A DNA stretch of 48,555 bases from Aphodomonas sp964553125 (GCA_964553125.1 CAZKJW010000006.1:1-48555); one strand, 5' to 3'; numbered from the stretch's first letter, positions 33,936 through 41,801 are shown. Numbers and translations are program-made. Notes: a model not told the origin generated them from the sequence alone.

Positions 33936-34886
33936 TTAATCAAACAACGTAGTCGTTCGGTCTTTTTCAGTGATTACACTGTAATCCCGATTGCCCGCAG
34001 TCCGCAGACAGATCGAACCGTCCAGAAGCGTATGATACATTTCCTGCCCATTCTTTGTGTACTTCCGCGCAATCGAAAGATCCTCGATTGCATCGCTGGT
34101 GATGAACGTAATCATCGGGCTGACCGCGTCGCGCCACACCTTGCTCGACGACGTAGCCGCTCCATGGTGATTCGCCTTCATCACGTCGCAATCGAGCGCA
34201 TCTCCCCACCGTGCGACAACCGCCTTTTCTCCGCCGACATACAAATCCCCTGCAAGCAAAATCGTCGATTCGCCGTAGGTCAGCTTGAGCACAAGCGACC
34301 GATTGTTGATGAATTCCGTGCGGTTTCTCCGCTCCGCTATCGTTGCCGGCTCGACATTTGCAATGGGATTATAAACGTCAATGCGCACCTGCTCGCCAAA
34401 GGAGATGACATCTCCGTCGGTCACAATGATATGCTCAATTTCCTTTTCCTCAATCGCGCTCATATACGCGCGATAGTAGGACGAAGACGAATATTCCACG
34501 TCGCTCGTGTACACTGCGCCAATCTCATAGCGATCCATCAGCGTTGTAAAGCTGCCGATATGATCGATATGCGGGTGAGATGCAACGAGATAATCGATTT
34601 TTTTGACGCCCATCGCGTCAAGTGCATCGGTCACATAGCCGGCAGAAAGCGGATGTCCGCTGTCCAGTACCATGACCTTGCCTTCAGGCGATGTAAGAAT
34701 CATGCAGTCGCCGGGTTTATCGTCCGCCTCCGGAGATTGCGGCCCCAGCCACACAAAGCGTATGGAAAGCATCCCCGCATCATCCGACGTATCAAACACC
34801 TGCTCGTAGCGGTTTTCATCGGCGGCTGCGCCGCATGCAAACAGCGTTACGAGCAGCGCAAGCAGAATTGCAAATCTTTTTTTCAT
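33936..34886 (-). CDS. exported metallo-beta-lactamase-fold hydrolase (ComEC C-terminal-like)
   Basis: 316 residues. The signal peptide (KKRFAILLALLVTLF) is followed by ACGAAADEN; Cys18 could be a poor lipobox, or cleavage may follow the Ala run. The MBL fold begins with SIRFVWLGPQSPEAD and DCMILTSPEGKVMVLDSGHP, with the metal motif SHPHIDHIGSF (His104, His106, Asp108, His109). KLTYGESTILLAGDLYVGGE and VMKANHHGAATSSSKVWRD are the later metal ligands, as in the ComEC/Rec2 hydrolase domain. Family members cleave phosphodiesters or nucleic acids, so an extracellular phosphodiesterase feeding the importer is possible. A 34-codon upstream extension is rejected because MKKR starts the signal peptide. 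Confidence 0.82.
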   Translation of the reverse strand: MKKRFAILLALLVTLFACGAAADENRYEQVFDTSDDAGMLSIRFVWLGPQSPEADDKPGDCMILTSPEGKVMVLDSGHPLSAGYVTDALDAMGVKKIDYLVASHPHIDHIGSFTTLMDRYEIGAVYTSDVEYSSSSYYRAYMSAIEEKEIEHIIVTDGDVISFGEQVRIDVYNPIANVEPATIAERRNRTEFINNRSLVLKLTYGESTILLAGDLYVGGEKAVVARWGDALDCDVMKANHHGAATSSSKVWRDAVSPMITFITSDAIEDLSIARKYTKNGQEMYHTLLDGSICLRTAGNRDYSVITEKDRTTTLFD

Positions 34887-34934
34887 GAAACGCCCTTGTC
34901 CTTTCGCATTTTTCACAGGCAAGTGTAAAGCGTT

Positions 34935-34966
34935 TGAAGGGAAACACACAATCGTGTTTCCCTTCA
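34935..34966 (-). other. 13-bp intercistronic stem-loop
   Basis: TGAAGGGAAACAC (34935-34947) and GTGTTTCCCTTCA (34954-34966) pair perfectly with a 6-base loop. It lies in the gap between the MalG-type permease and the hydrolase gene. No T-run follows on the minus strand, so an mRNA-stabilising or processing role is more likely than termination. Confidence 0.7.
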
Positions 34967-34984
34967 GAATCGGATGCGTATGCG

Positions 34985-36376
34985 TCACTTCATCGCAGCC
35001 TTGCTCATACCCGTCATAATGTATTTCTGCAGGAAGAAGAAGAGCAGCACAATCGGAATGATCGCCATGACGGCGCCGGCCATGATCTCGTTATAGTTGG
35101 ACACTTCCTGCCCTGCAAACGTGTTTTTCAGCTGCTGCACGCCGACGGCAATGGTGCGGCTCGCCTCCGTCTTGGTGACCATCTTGGGCCAGAAATAGTT
35201 GTTCCAGCCGTTGATGAACGAAATAATGGAGACGGTGATCAGTGTCGGCTTGCACATCGGGCAAAGGACATTGACAATCGTGCCGAAGCGTCCCATTCCG
35301 TCGAGTTTTCCCGCCTCGATATAGCTGTCGTCCACCGCCATAAAATTCTGGCGCAGCATGAAGATGAAATACGCGCTCACCAGATTCGGCAGGATGATGC
35401 CCAGATAGGTATCGATCGTGTTCAAGCGGGAAATCAGCACATAAATCGGGACGAACGTGACCTGAATCGGCACCATCAGCGCGCCCAAGACCAGCATGAA
35501 CAGTCCGTCGCGCCCCTTGAACTCGCCCTTTGAAAAACCATATGCCGCCGAAACGCCGAGCGTCAGTTCTGTCACCATGATCGCGCAGGTCGTAACCAGC
35601 GTATTGAGCAGGTATTTGGCAAACGGCGCACGTTTCAAAACGTTCGGATAGTTTTCAAACACGAACTTCACAGGCCAGAGCGTCGGCACAGGCGCGAGCA
35701 GCTCGGTGCTTGTTTTAAAGGAAGAAATGATCATCCAATAAATCGGGAACAGCATCACGAGCGTAAAGAATATCGCAGCGGCGTACTGCGCAACCTTGCG
35801 ATAAACCCCGTGGGCGATGCGAAGCGAATCATCCGCCCGAACGATCGGAGAGATAAAACGCATATAGGCAAGACACAGCGCCACAACCGCCAGAACGATT
35901 CCGGCAGACGCAAAAAGCAGGTTGTAATGCTTTGCAAACGTGTTCAGGTCGTGGTTGAAGTTATACTCAACGAACCCCTCAAGCTGCCGCGCAGCTTCAA
36001 GCGTCGCAGGAACCTCGCCGCCCGCCGCAGCCATCTGCGCATGCTTTGAAAAAGTCGCACGATAGGACACCGCGCCAAAGGCGCCCAGCGCCAGCAGCAC
36101 AATCGCCAGAATCGTCAGCAGCATCAGCAGATCAAAGAACCCGCTTTGCCGCATCCTTTTCAGATGGCCGCCTTGGCGGCCGTATTTTTTCAGGTTGCAA
36201 ATGCCGTCACGCCACATCAGCGGCAGCGCGCACAGAATCAGCGCAGCGCCGATAACCGCCATGCACACGAGCGTTTTCATATTCCAACCCAGCGGAATTC
36301 CAAGTATGATGCCCAGCAGGGACGTGAATCCGCCAAGCGTTAATGCGATACCAACTTTTTTATTTCGACTCAGCAC
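34985..36376 (-). CDS. MalG/UgpE-type ABC permease with four extra N-terminal helices
   Basis: 463 residues, against about 280 for ordinary family members. The canonical permease core begins near residue 190 (YAAAIFFTLVMLFPIYWMII, then SSFKTSTELL) and includes NTLVTTCAIMVTELTLGVSA, LGALMVPIQVTFVPIYVLIS and the ATPase-contact EAA loop EAGKLDGMGRFGTIVNVLCP. It ends MSKAAMK. The extra N-terminus has helices near 8-28, 34-54, 80-103 and 151-172, with a 45-residue outside segment between the last two (HAQMAAAGGEVPATLEAARQ). The start is GTG behind AGGAGGG, 15 bases after the partner permease. Sugar or glycerophosphodiester substrate; no ATPase gene is in the operon. Confidence 0.9.
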   Translation of the reverse strand: MLSRNKKVGIALTLGGFTSLLGIILGIPLGWNMKTLVCMAVIGAALILCALPLMWRDGICNLKKYGRQGGHLKRMRQSGFFDLLMLLTILAIVLLALGAFGAVSYRATFSKHAQMAAAGGEVPATLEAARQLEGFVEYNFNHDLNTFAKHYNLLFASAGIVLAVVALCLAYMRFISPIVRADDSLRIAHGVYRKVAQYAAAIFFTLVMLFPIYWMIISSFKTSTELLAPVPTLWPVKFVFENYPNVLKRAPFAKYLLNTLVTTCAIMVTELTLGVSAAYGFSKGEFKGRDGLFMLVLGALMVPIQVTFVPIYVLISRLNTIDTYLGIILPNLVSAYFIFMLRQNFMAVDDSYIEAGKLDGMGRFGTIVNVLCPMCKPTLITVSIISFINGWNNYFWPKMVTKTEASRTIAVGVQQLKNTFAGQEVSNYNEIMAGAVMAIIPIVLLFFFLQKYIMTGMSKAAMK

Positions 36377-36391
36377 ACTTTGTCCCTCCTC

Positions 36392-38122
36392 TCAGGAATC
36401 ATAATTGACATTCCGGTTGGAATACTTCATGGTCGCCGCGGTACACACCAGCAGGATCAGGAAGAACACAACGGATACCGCAGCGCCACGCGCCGTGCGG
36501 AAGTCGGAGAATGTCAGCCTGTAAATCCATTGCACCATCACGTTCGTTGCCGTACCCGGTCCGCCGCCCGTCATGACGTCCACGGACTGGAATACCTTCA
36601 TGGAAGCAATGAACGTAGTCACAAAAAGGAACAGCGTCGTAGGCGCCAGCAGCGGGATGGTGATGAAGCGGAACTGCTGCACGCCGTCCGCGCCGTCAAT
36701 GCATGCCGCCTCGTAGTAGTCCGCCGGAATTCCCTGCATCGCAGAGAGATAAATCATCATCGCGTAACCAACAACTCGCCATGCTGTCAGAATGAGCACG
36801 CCGGCCAGCGCGGTATTCGCATCAATCAGCCAATGTGGTCCCTGAATGCCGAAAAGCATAAGAAAATAGTTGAGGATGCCTTCGCTCTGGCTCGCCCCCG
36901 TCGCCGCCGGACTGTAGAGGATCCACATGAACACGACAGCAGAAGTGGAAACCGCAATGTACTTGGGCATGAACACAAAAGCGCGCATGATATTGAACGA
37001 ACGGGACATGCGGTTGAACAGCAGCGCCAGCAGCATACCGCCAACCAGCGTTATCGCGACTTCCCAGAAGGTATAGGTTGCCGTAATGCGCAGCGACTCC
37101 CAGAAATAACGCGCGCCCGACTGCTTAAACAGCCAGTTGTAGTTTCCCAGACCGATATACTTCTGAAGCCCCGTGGTGAGGATGCCCATATCCGTGAAGG
37201 AAATGCGCACCAGATCGATCACCGGATAATAAACGAAGAGCAGGAAAAACAGCAGCGCCGGCTCAACGCAGAACAAATCCTTCATTCGCTCCCAGCGCTG
37301 GACGCGCAGCATAATGCCGTTAAAAATCAGCACCACGCCGACGAGAAGGATAATGATCGCATAATTCATAACGGCGCTCAGTGGCGCAAGCGGAATGTCC
37401 CCCTTCGCAGAGAGATAATACGTTCCGCCTTCCGGAATCGCAAAAGTCAGCGCTTCCAGCGCGCCCGTCACATCTTTGGACGCAGGCGCCGTCGCCTCGG
37501 CAACTTCGCTACCGTCCTTCGCGCTGTACAGCACCAGACGCCGGCCCTCGTTTTCCATGGAAGACACCGCGTAGACGCTCAGCTCAGCCGCGCCGCCAGT
37601 CGTCAGTTTAAGGCTGCGATACTTGCTTGTGCCCGCGCCGCGCAGCTTGACGCCCTGCGTAAATGTCATGCCGTTGTCAAGGGTGATCGTCTCCTCCTCG
37701 GCGACGACGAGATTCATATACTCCTTCGTGCCCGGAAATTGCAGATTCTCGCCCTTGAGGGATTTCTTTGTTTCTTCAATCTCGAAATCCATGGCGTTGA
37801 TAACGCCGGTTTCATCTTCCGCGTCATAGGCCGCGTAAAACACATGCACGCCGCTGTCATCACCGTAAAGATCGAGCGCGCCCGAAACCTTTGTTCCGGC
37901 GCTCTGCGCTGCCTCACGCGCAATGAACACCTGATTGGCGTATTCGCGGAAAACGCCAACCTGCAAATCCCCTACCATGTAGCCAAAGAGGCCGACTATC
38001 ATGCAAAGAATGCCTACAAGAACCAAGGCCGCGCCAACAATGCGCTGACTCGACGAAATATGTCTTCTTTCCAGCGTCTTCTGCCGCGCCTTATAGGCTT
38101 TATCGAGCGAACGGTCTTTCAC
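36392..38122 (-). CDS. MalF/UgpA-type ABC permease with large extracytoplasmic N-terminal domain
   Basis: 576 residues, about twice the usual size. A cytoplasmic start (1-27) leads to TM1 (28-50), then an extracytoplasmic region of about 200 residues (51-250), TM2 (252-272) and a normal six-helix MalF-type core from about 285 (VEPALLFFLLFVYYPVIDLV). The EAA loop is YYEAACIDGADGVQQFRFIT. The outside domain is beta-rich: FTQGVKLRGAGTSKYRSLKL, ELSVYAVSSMENEGRRLVLY and FAIPEGGTYYLSAKG. It resembles beta-sandwich modules attached to secreted pectin enzymes of Clostridia (recalled pattern, not searched). A TTG at 38146 also opens the frame; GAGGT fits the GTG at 38122 better. It follows a hairpin after the binding-protein gene. 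Confidence 0.9.
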   Translation of the reverse strand: MKDRSLDKAYKARQKTLERRHISSSQRIVGAALVLVGILCMIVGLFGYMVGDLQVGVFREYANQVFIAREAAQSAGTKVSGALDLYGDDSGVHVFYAAYDAEDETGVINAMDFEIEETKKSLKGENLQFPGTKEYMNLVVAEEETITLDNGMTFTQGVKLRGAGTSKYRSLKLTTGGAAELSVYAVSSMENEGRRLVLYSAKDGSEVAEATAPASKDVTGALEALTFAIPEGGTYYLSAKGDIPLAPLSAVMNYAIIILLVGVVLIFNGIMLRVQRWERMKDLFCVEPALLFFLLFVYYPVIDLVRISFTDMGILTTGLQKYIGLGNYNWLFKQSGARYFWESLRITATYTFWEVAITLVGGMLLALLFNRMSRSFNIMRAFVFMPKYIAVSTSAVVFMWILYSPAATGASQSEGILNYFLMLFGIQGPHWLIDANTALAGVLILTAWRVVGYAMMIYLSAMQGIPADYYEAACIDGADGVQQFRFITIPLLAPTTLFLFVTTFIASMKVFQSVDVMTGGGPGTATNVMVQWIYRLTFSDFRTARGAAVSVVFFLILLVCTAATMKYSNRNVNYDS

Positions 38123-38147
38123 GGATATAACCTCATTTCTTGCCAAA

Positions 38148-38173
38148 GGGCGGAGGAGTGAACTCCTCCGCCC
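38148..38173 (-). terminator. attenuator-like hairpin between binding-protein and permease genes
   Basis: GGGCGGAGGAG (minus strand 38163-38173) pairs perfectly with CTCCTCCGCCC (38148-38158), loop 4 bases, then only TTTGG. Placed 34 bases after the binding-protein stop, it should lower permease expression relative to the binding protein or protect the 5' message. Confidence 0.75.
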
Positions 38174-38207
38174 CTATAAGCTGAACTAATTTGCGATAAC
38201 CGATCGA

Positions 38208-39509
38208 TTACTGATCGTCAAGGTTCTCCTGAATCTCAACAGCGAGCTGATCGAGCGTTTCCTGAATCGGAGCGCCGTTGTTGAAGATCTCGTTGAGCGC
38301 AGTACGCCAGAGGTTGCCGCAGGCGTCATACGCCGGGTTCTGGTTGCGCGGGTTGATCCAGCCGGCCATGGCAACGATGTCCGCCATCGCGGGCTTACGG
38401 GTCAGATACTCGGCATACGCCTCAGTCTCCTGAACAGAAGCTTTGGTCGGGAAATAGCCGGTCTTGTCAGCCCAGTAGAGGTTGATTTCCGGGCTGGTCA
38501 TGAACATAAGGAACTGCCACGCAGCATTCTTTTCGGCCTGAGAAGCCGCCGCCGGGATGATGATCGCAGCGCCGCCGACTTCAGACTTGAAGGTTTCGCC
38601 GTCGTTTCCGCCCGGGCACCACGCCATGCCGACTTCAAACGGATTCTCGCTCGCGGCAACGTTGGTCACATAGGTGTCGTACAGCGAAGAGGTGTGGAAG
38701 ACGGAAAACGCGCCGCCGTCCCAGAAGAGCTGACGCATGTTGCTGGAAGCGCCCGTGCCGAAAGCATAGTACGCATAGCCCTTGTCGATCCATTCCTTGA
38801 TCTTCGCGGTGATTTCAACGCTCTTTTCGCCGTTGACGTCGGTGGTGCCGTCTTCGCACACGGTCTCAACGCCGTTGTTCTTGTAGAGCATCTCATAGTA
38901 CCAGTAGTCCCAGCCGCCGAAAACGGTGCCGTAACGCTTGGTGGTTCCATCCTCGTTGAAGATGGTCGCCTTCTCAAGGAACGCTTCCATTTCGTCGAGC
39001 GTCTTGGGCATGGTGATGCCTTCCGCGTCGGCAGCGGTCTTGTTGTAATACATGACCTGCGTAGAGATCAGGTACGGAAGCGCGATCTGTTCATCGTCGA
39101 AGCTGGTGGAGGCAATGAGGCCCTCACCGAAGTCTTCAACGTCGTAATCGTACGCGTCGATGTACGGATCAAGAATCTCGCACAGACCGTCGTTGCCATA
39201 GCTGGCCGGATAAGACGTGTTGCAGGTGACCAGCGCGGGAACAGTGCCGGTGCCGGCCGCAGCCGCGGCGATGAACTGCGTGTTGATTTCGGAATAGCTG
39301 CCGATGTACACCGGGTTGACGGTGATGCCGAATTCGTTCTCGGCATTGAACTTATCGACCATGTAGTTCAGATACTCGGAGAGCTGATCTTCATGCGCAT
39401 GCCACCAAGTAATGGTGATCGGTTCGGTGACGTCGTACTCGGACGCGGCCAACCCCAATGCGGGCACCATCATCAGCACGACAAGCAGGAGAGCAACCAG
39501 TTTCTTCAT
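38208..39509 (-). CDS. extracellular solute-binding protein of a carbohydrate/UgpB-like ABC importer
   Basis: 433 residues. The signal peptide MKKLVALLLVVLMMVPALGL is followed by AASEYDV and has no Cys, so no lipid anchor is expected. The mature protein has the family-1 binding-protein pattern: ITITWWHAHEDQLSEYLNYM, NPVYIGSYSEINTQFIAAAA, YGNDGLCEILDPYIDAYDYD, DEQIALPYLISTQVMYYNKT, WDGGAFSVFHTSSLYDTYV and NAAWQFLMFMTSPEINLYWA. The GSY-EI and PYISTQVMYYNK segments recall UgpB and maltose-type proteins. Two matching permease genes follow. A promoter and cre-like sites precede it. Ligand unknown: a sugar oligomer or a glycerophosphodiester. Confidence 0.92.
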   Translation of the reverse strand: MKKLVALLLVVLMMVPALGLAASEYDVTEPITITWWHAHEDQLSEYLNYMVDKFNAENEFGITVNPVYIGSYSEINTQFIAAAAAGTGTVPALVTCNTSYPASYGNDGLCEILDPYIDAYDYDVEDFGEGLIASTSFDDEQIALPYLISTQVMYYNKTAADAEGITMPKTLDEMEAFLEKATIFNEDGTTKRYGTVFGGWDYWYYEMLYKNNGVETVCEDGTTDVNGEKSVEITAKIKEWIDKGYAYYAFGTGASSNMRQLFWDGGAFSVFHTSSLYDTYVTNVAASENPFEVGMAWCPGGNDGETFKSEVGGAAIIIPAAASQAEKNAAWQFLMFMTSPEINLYWADKTGYFPTKASVQETEAYAEYLTRKPAMADIVAMAGWINPRNQNPAYDACGNLWRTALNEIFNNGAPIQETLDQLAVEIQENLDDQ

Positions 39510-39548
39510 AATGGAACCATCCTTCCTTGAGATAATAAAGATACGTTA

Positions 39549-39562
39549 TGGAAACGCTTTCG
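39549..39562 (+). promoter_or_regulatory. cre/LacI-type operator in the ABC operon leader
   Basis: TGGAAACGCTTTCG matches the catabolite-responsive-element pattern at most fixed positions and is also part of the palindrome AAACGC-TTTC-GCGTTT. A second ATGGAAACG in opposite orientation lies at 39610-39618, next to the expected transcription start. Together they suggest repression by CcpA or a LacI-family regulator. The regulator gene is not in the window. Confidence 0.6.
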
Positions 39563-39631
39563 CGTTTGCATCGCTTCTGACCGGATAAAAACGGAACTGG
39601 AACTTAACTCGTTTCCATCAACTGTAACGTT

Positions 39632-39662
39632 ATTATACACAATTCTCCCCCCCTTTCGTCAA
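39632..39662 (-). promoter_or_regulatory. promoter of the ABC importer operon
   Basis: On the minus strand TTGACG (39657-39662) and TATAAT (39632-39637) are 19 bases apart, a slightly long spacer containing seven Gs. It leaves a leader of about 115-120 bases before the binding-protein ATG. Confidence 0.7.
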
Positions 39663-39919
39663 GGCGTTTTGGGATTGTTTATCAAATTTTAATACTTTTT
39701 TATTGAATCCGCCCACCTTGTGCCTTTGCCCTGCTTCCAGCGCTGGACTCATAACGCCGGCAAAACCCTTTTGCTTATAAATACGCAAGAATAATGTATG
39801 CTCCCAAATACCCGCTCCATCGTTTCACACCACCCAAACGGATGCGTTCAACGCAAGTCACAGCGCAGCCTGTGCGCAGTCTGTTTGAAGTCCGGTGTAA
39901 AGCGTCTGTAAAATTATCC

Positions 39920-39948
39920 TTGCGAAAACCCACGCTTCCCGGTATACT
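39920..39948 (+). promoter_or_regulatory. degV promoter
   Basis: TTGCGA (39920-39925), 17 bases, TATACT (39943-39948). The degV ATG is 46 bases further on. Confidence 0.75.
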
Positions 39949-39994
39949 ACAAGTGTTTTTTTTATTTTTCATCGAAATCATAGGAGAAAGCTTT

Positions 39995-40843
39995 ATGACC
40001 ATCAGAATTTCTTCAGACAGCACCTGCGACTTATCCCCCGAGCTCATCGCGCAGAACCAGATCACCATCACGCCGCTTTACGTCGTCTTCGGCGAAAAAG
40101 CGCTCGCCGATGGAATCGACGTTACGCCCGAGGACGTCTACGCGTGGACGCGCGCGCAGAAAAAGCCCTGTTCCACCGCCGCGGTCAACGTGGAAGACTA
40201 TCTCAAGGTTTTCGGCGCGCTGCGCCGGGAGTGCGACGCGTTGATTCACTTCACCATCAGCTCCGACATGTCGTCCTGCTACCTCAACGCCTGCACCGCC
40301 GCAAAGGAAATCGGCGGCGTATACGTCGTGGACAGCCGCAACCTCTCCACCGGAATCGGCCATCTCGTGCTGGATGCGTGCGAAATGGCGCGCGAAGGCA
40401 TGGCGGCGGAGGATATTTTCCGCGCGCTGGAAGCGCGGAAAAAGCTGCTCGACGTCAGCTTCGTCGTCGATACGCTGGAATATCTGCGCTACGGCGGCCG
40501 CTGTTCGTCCCTTGCGGCGTTCGGCGCAAACCTGCTGCACCTGCGGCCTTCCATTCAGGTGACCGACGGCGCCATGGGCGTCAGCCGCAAATATCGCGGC
40601 AGCCTGAAAAAATGCCTGCTCGACTATATCGCCGACAAGCTGGCCAACCCGGAAACGATCGACGCGCGCCGCGTTTTCATCACCGATTCCGGCATCGACG
40701 AAGAAATCCGTCAGGCCGTCGAAGCAGAAGTGCTCGCTCGCGTCCCCTTCGAGAAGGTGTATCACACGCGCGCCGGCTGCACCATCAGCGGCCATTGCGG
40801 CCCCGGCACGCTGGGCATCCTGTTTTACCGCAAAGAAAACTAA
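39995..40843 (+). CDS. DegV family fatty-acid-binding protein (FakB-like)
   Basis: 282 residues. DegV/FakB proteins bind a fatty acid and present it to the kinase FakA for phosphorylation and entry into phospholipid synthesis. Features are IRISSDSTCDLSPELI at the start, ITPLYVVFGEKALADGIDVT, PCSTAAVNVEDYLKVF, FTISSDMSSCYLNAC, VVDSRNLSTGIGHLVL, VDTLEYLRYGGRCSSL and the C-terminal SGHCGPGTLGILF. The ATG at 39995 follows AGGAGAAAG. It has its own promoter and terminator. No fakA is in the window. Confidence 0.93.
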   Translation: MTIRISSDSTCDLSPELIAQNQITITPLYVVFGEKALADGIDVTPEDVYAWTRAQKKPCSTAAVNVEDYLKVFGALRRECDALIHFTISSDMSSCYLNACTAAKEIGGVYVVDSRNLSTGIGHLVLDACEMAREGMAAEDIFRALEARKKLLDVSFVVDTLEYLRYGGRCSSLAAFGANLLHLRPSIQVTDGAMGVSRKYRGSLKKCLLDYIADKLANPETIDARRVFITDSGIDEEIRQAVEAEVLARVPFEKVYHTRAGCTISGHCGPGTLGILFYRKEN

Positions 40844-40850
40844 AACGTCA

Positions 40851-40879
40851 AGCGCCCCGCAAAATGCGGGGCGCTTTTG
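40851..40879 (+). terminator. rho-independent terminator after degV
   Basis: AGCGCCCCGC (40851-40860) pairs perfectly with GCGGGGCGCT (40866-40875), loop AAAAT, then TTTTGC. It begins 8 bases after the degV stop. Confidence 0.93.
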
Positions 40880-40949
40880 CTATACTTGCTTTTCATCACC
40901 CGCGTTTCCCGCGCGTCATAGGATGCTTCGGGAAAGGGGCGTGCGTTCA

Positions 40950-41801
40950 ATGGCGGAAATGCTGGCAGTTTCCGAGGCGCGGCGCGGCATCGTGCTCTAC
41001 CTGACGCCCGACAATCTGGAGCCGGTCGGTTTCATCCGCTGCGGCCGTTCGCCCGGAAGGCTCGTCTGCTGCGGCGACACATTCTGCGCCGACCGTGCCG
41101 AACAGGCCGTCTACCGCTTTTGCAGGGGCGCGGAGCAGGCGGCGTGCGCTTTTCGCACTGCGCCCGAAACCGAGGCGCTCTGCGTCTGCCGCGAGCGGCT
41201 CTTTGCCCTCTCCGGCGCTGCAAGCGCTTTGCAGGCGTTCTCGCTGCAAACAGGCGCGCTGATTGGCTGCGCGTCCGTCGGCGTTTGTCCGCGCGGGCTG
41301 TGCCTGCTTCCCGATCAGCGCACGCTTGCCATTGCCGGCGGCGCGGACGGCCGCGTCTGGCTGCTCGATGCGGAAACACTTGCCCTGCACGGCGGCTGGC
41401 GCACCTGCGGCGACGTCTGCGCGGTTGCGCTTTACGCAGGTTTTCTTTACGCGCTCTGCGCGGAAGGAGAATACGACCTCCGCTCCATCGTCGGCCTCAT
41501 TGACGAGCGCGGCGCGTTTCATCCGCAAATCGCGCTTCCGGGGTTTCCCGGCGCAATGGCGGCATGCGGCGGCGGGCTGCTCGTCGGCCATGCGGGCTGC
41601 CTGACCATGCTCGACGCGCCGAACTGCCGCATCCGTTGGCAAACAAAAATGCGTGGGATTCCCACGCAAATTGTGCCTATGAACCGTCTCGCCGCCTTCG
41701 CGGATGAAACGGATGGTCTGGTCGGTCTGGTTGAATTGCGGCAGGGAAACATCCGCCGCCGCGCGCAATGCGACTGCCCCTCCGGGCTCGCGGTCGTTTA
41801 G
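40950..41801 (+). CDS. cysteine-rich protein of unknown function, propeller-like
   Basis: 283 residues from the ATG at 40950, with GGGAAAGGGG upstream; another ATG at 40923 is in frame but lies ahead of that ribosome site. I do not recognise a named family. The sequence shows repeated strand-turn units such as RTLAIAGGADGRVWLLDAET, GLLVGHAGCLTMLDAP and RLFALSGAASALQAFSL, which suggest a YVTN/WD40-like beta-propeller. About nineteen cysteines are spread through it (for example VCCGDTFC, LCVC, QCDC), very high for a protein without a signal peptide. No CxxC cluster of a standard metal site stands out. Its 3' end overlaps the convergent DUF4364 gene by 4 bases. Confidence 0.7.
   Translation: MAEMLAVSEARRGIVLYLTPDNLEPVGFIRCGRSPGRLVCCGDTFCADRAEQAVYRFCRGAEQAACAFRTAPETEALCVCRERLFALSGAASALQAFSLQTGALIGCASVGVCPRGLCLLPDQRTLAIAGGADGRVWLLDAETLALHGGWRTCGDVCAVALYAGFLYALCAEGEYDLRSIVGLIDERGAFHPQIALPGFPGAMAACGGGLLVGHAGCLTMLDAPNCRIRWQTKMRGIPTQIVPMNRLAAFADETDGLVGLVELRQGNIRRRAQCDCPSGLAVV

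Larger units (their letters stand above)
39510..39994. other. 485-base divergent intergenic region
   Basis: No gene found. It holds the promoter and operator-like sites of the binding-protein operon (39548-39662), an AT-rich middle (39663-39790) with nothing recognisable, and the degV promoter (39920-39948). Short reading frames crossing it lack ribosome sites. Confidence 0.7.

Noticed and set aside
36380..38161. A 593-codon plus-strand open frame opposite the MalF-type permease
   Set aside because: Shadow of a membrane-protein gene with clear EAA loop and helices.
39663..39790. AT-rich stretch as a possible origin or phage attachment site
   Set aside because: No iterons, DnaA boxes or direct repeats recognised, and no integrase or replication gene nearby.
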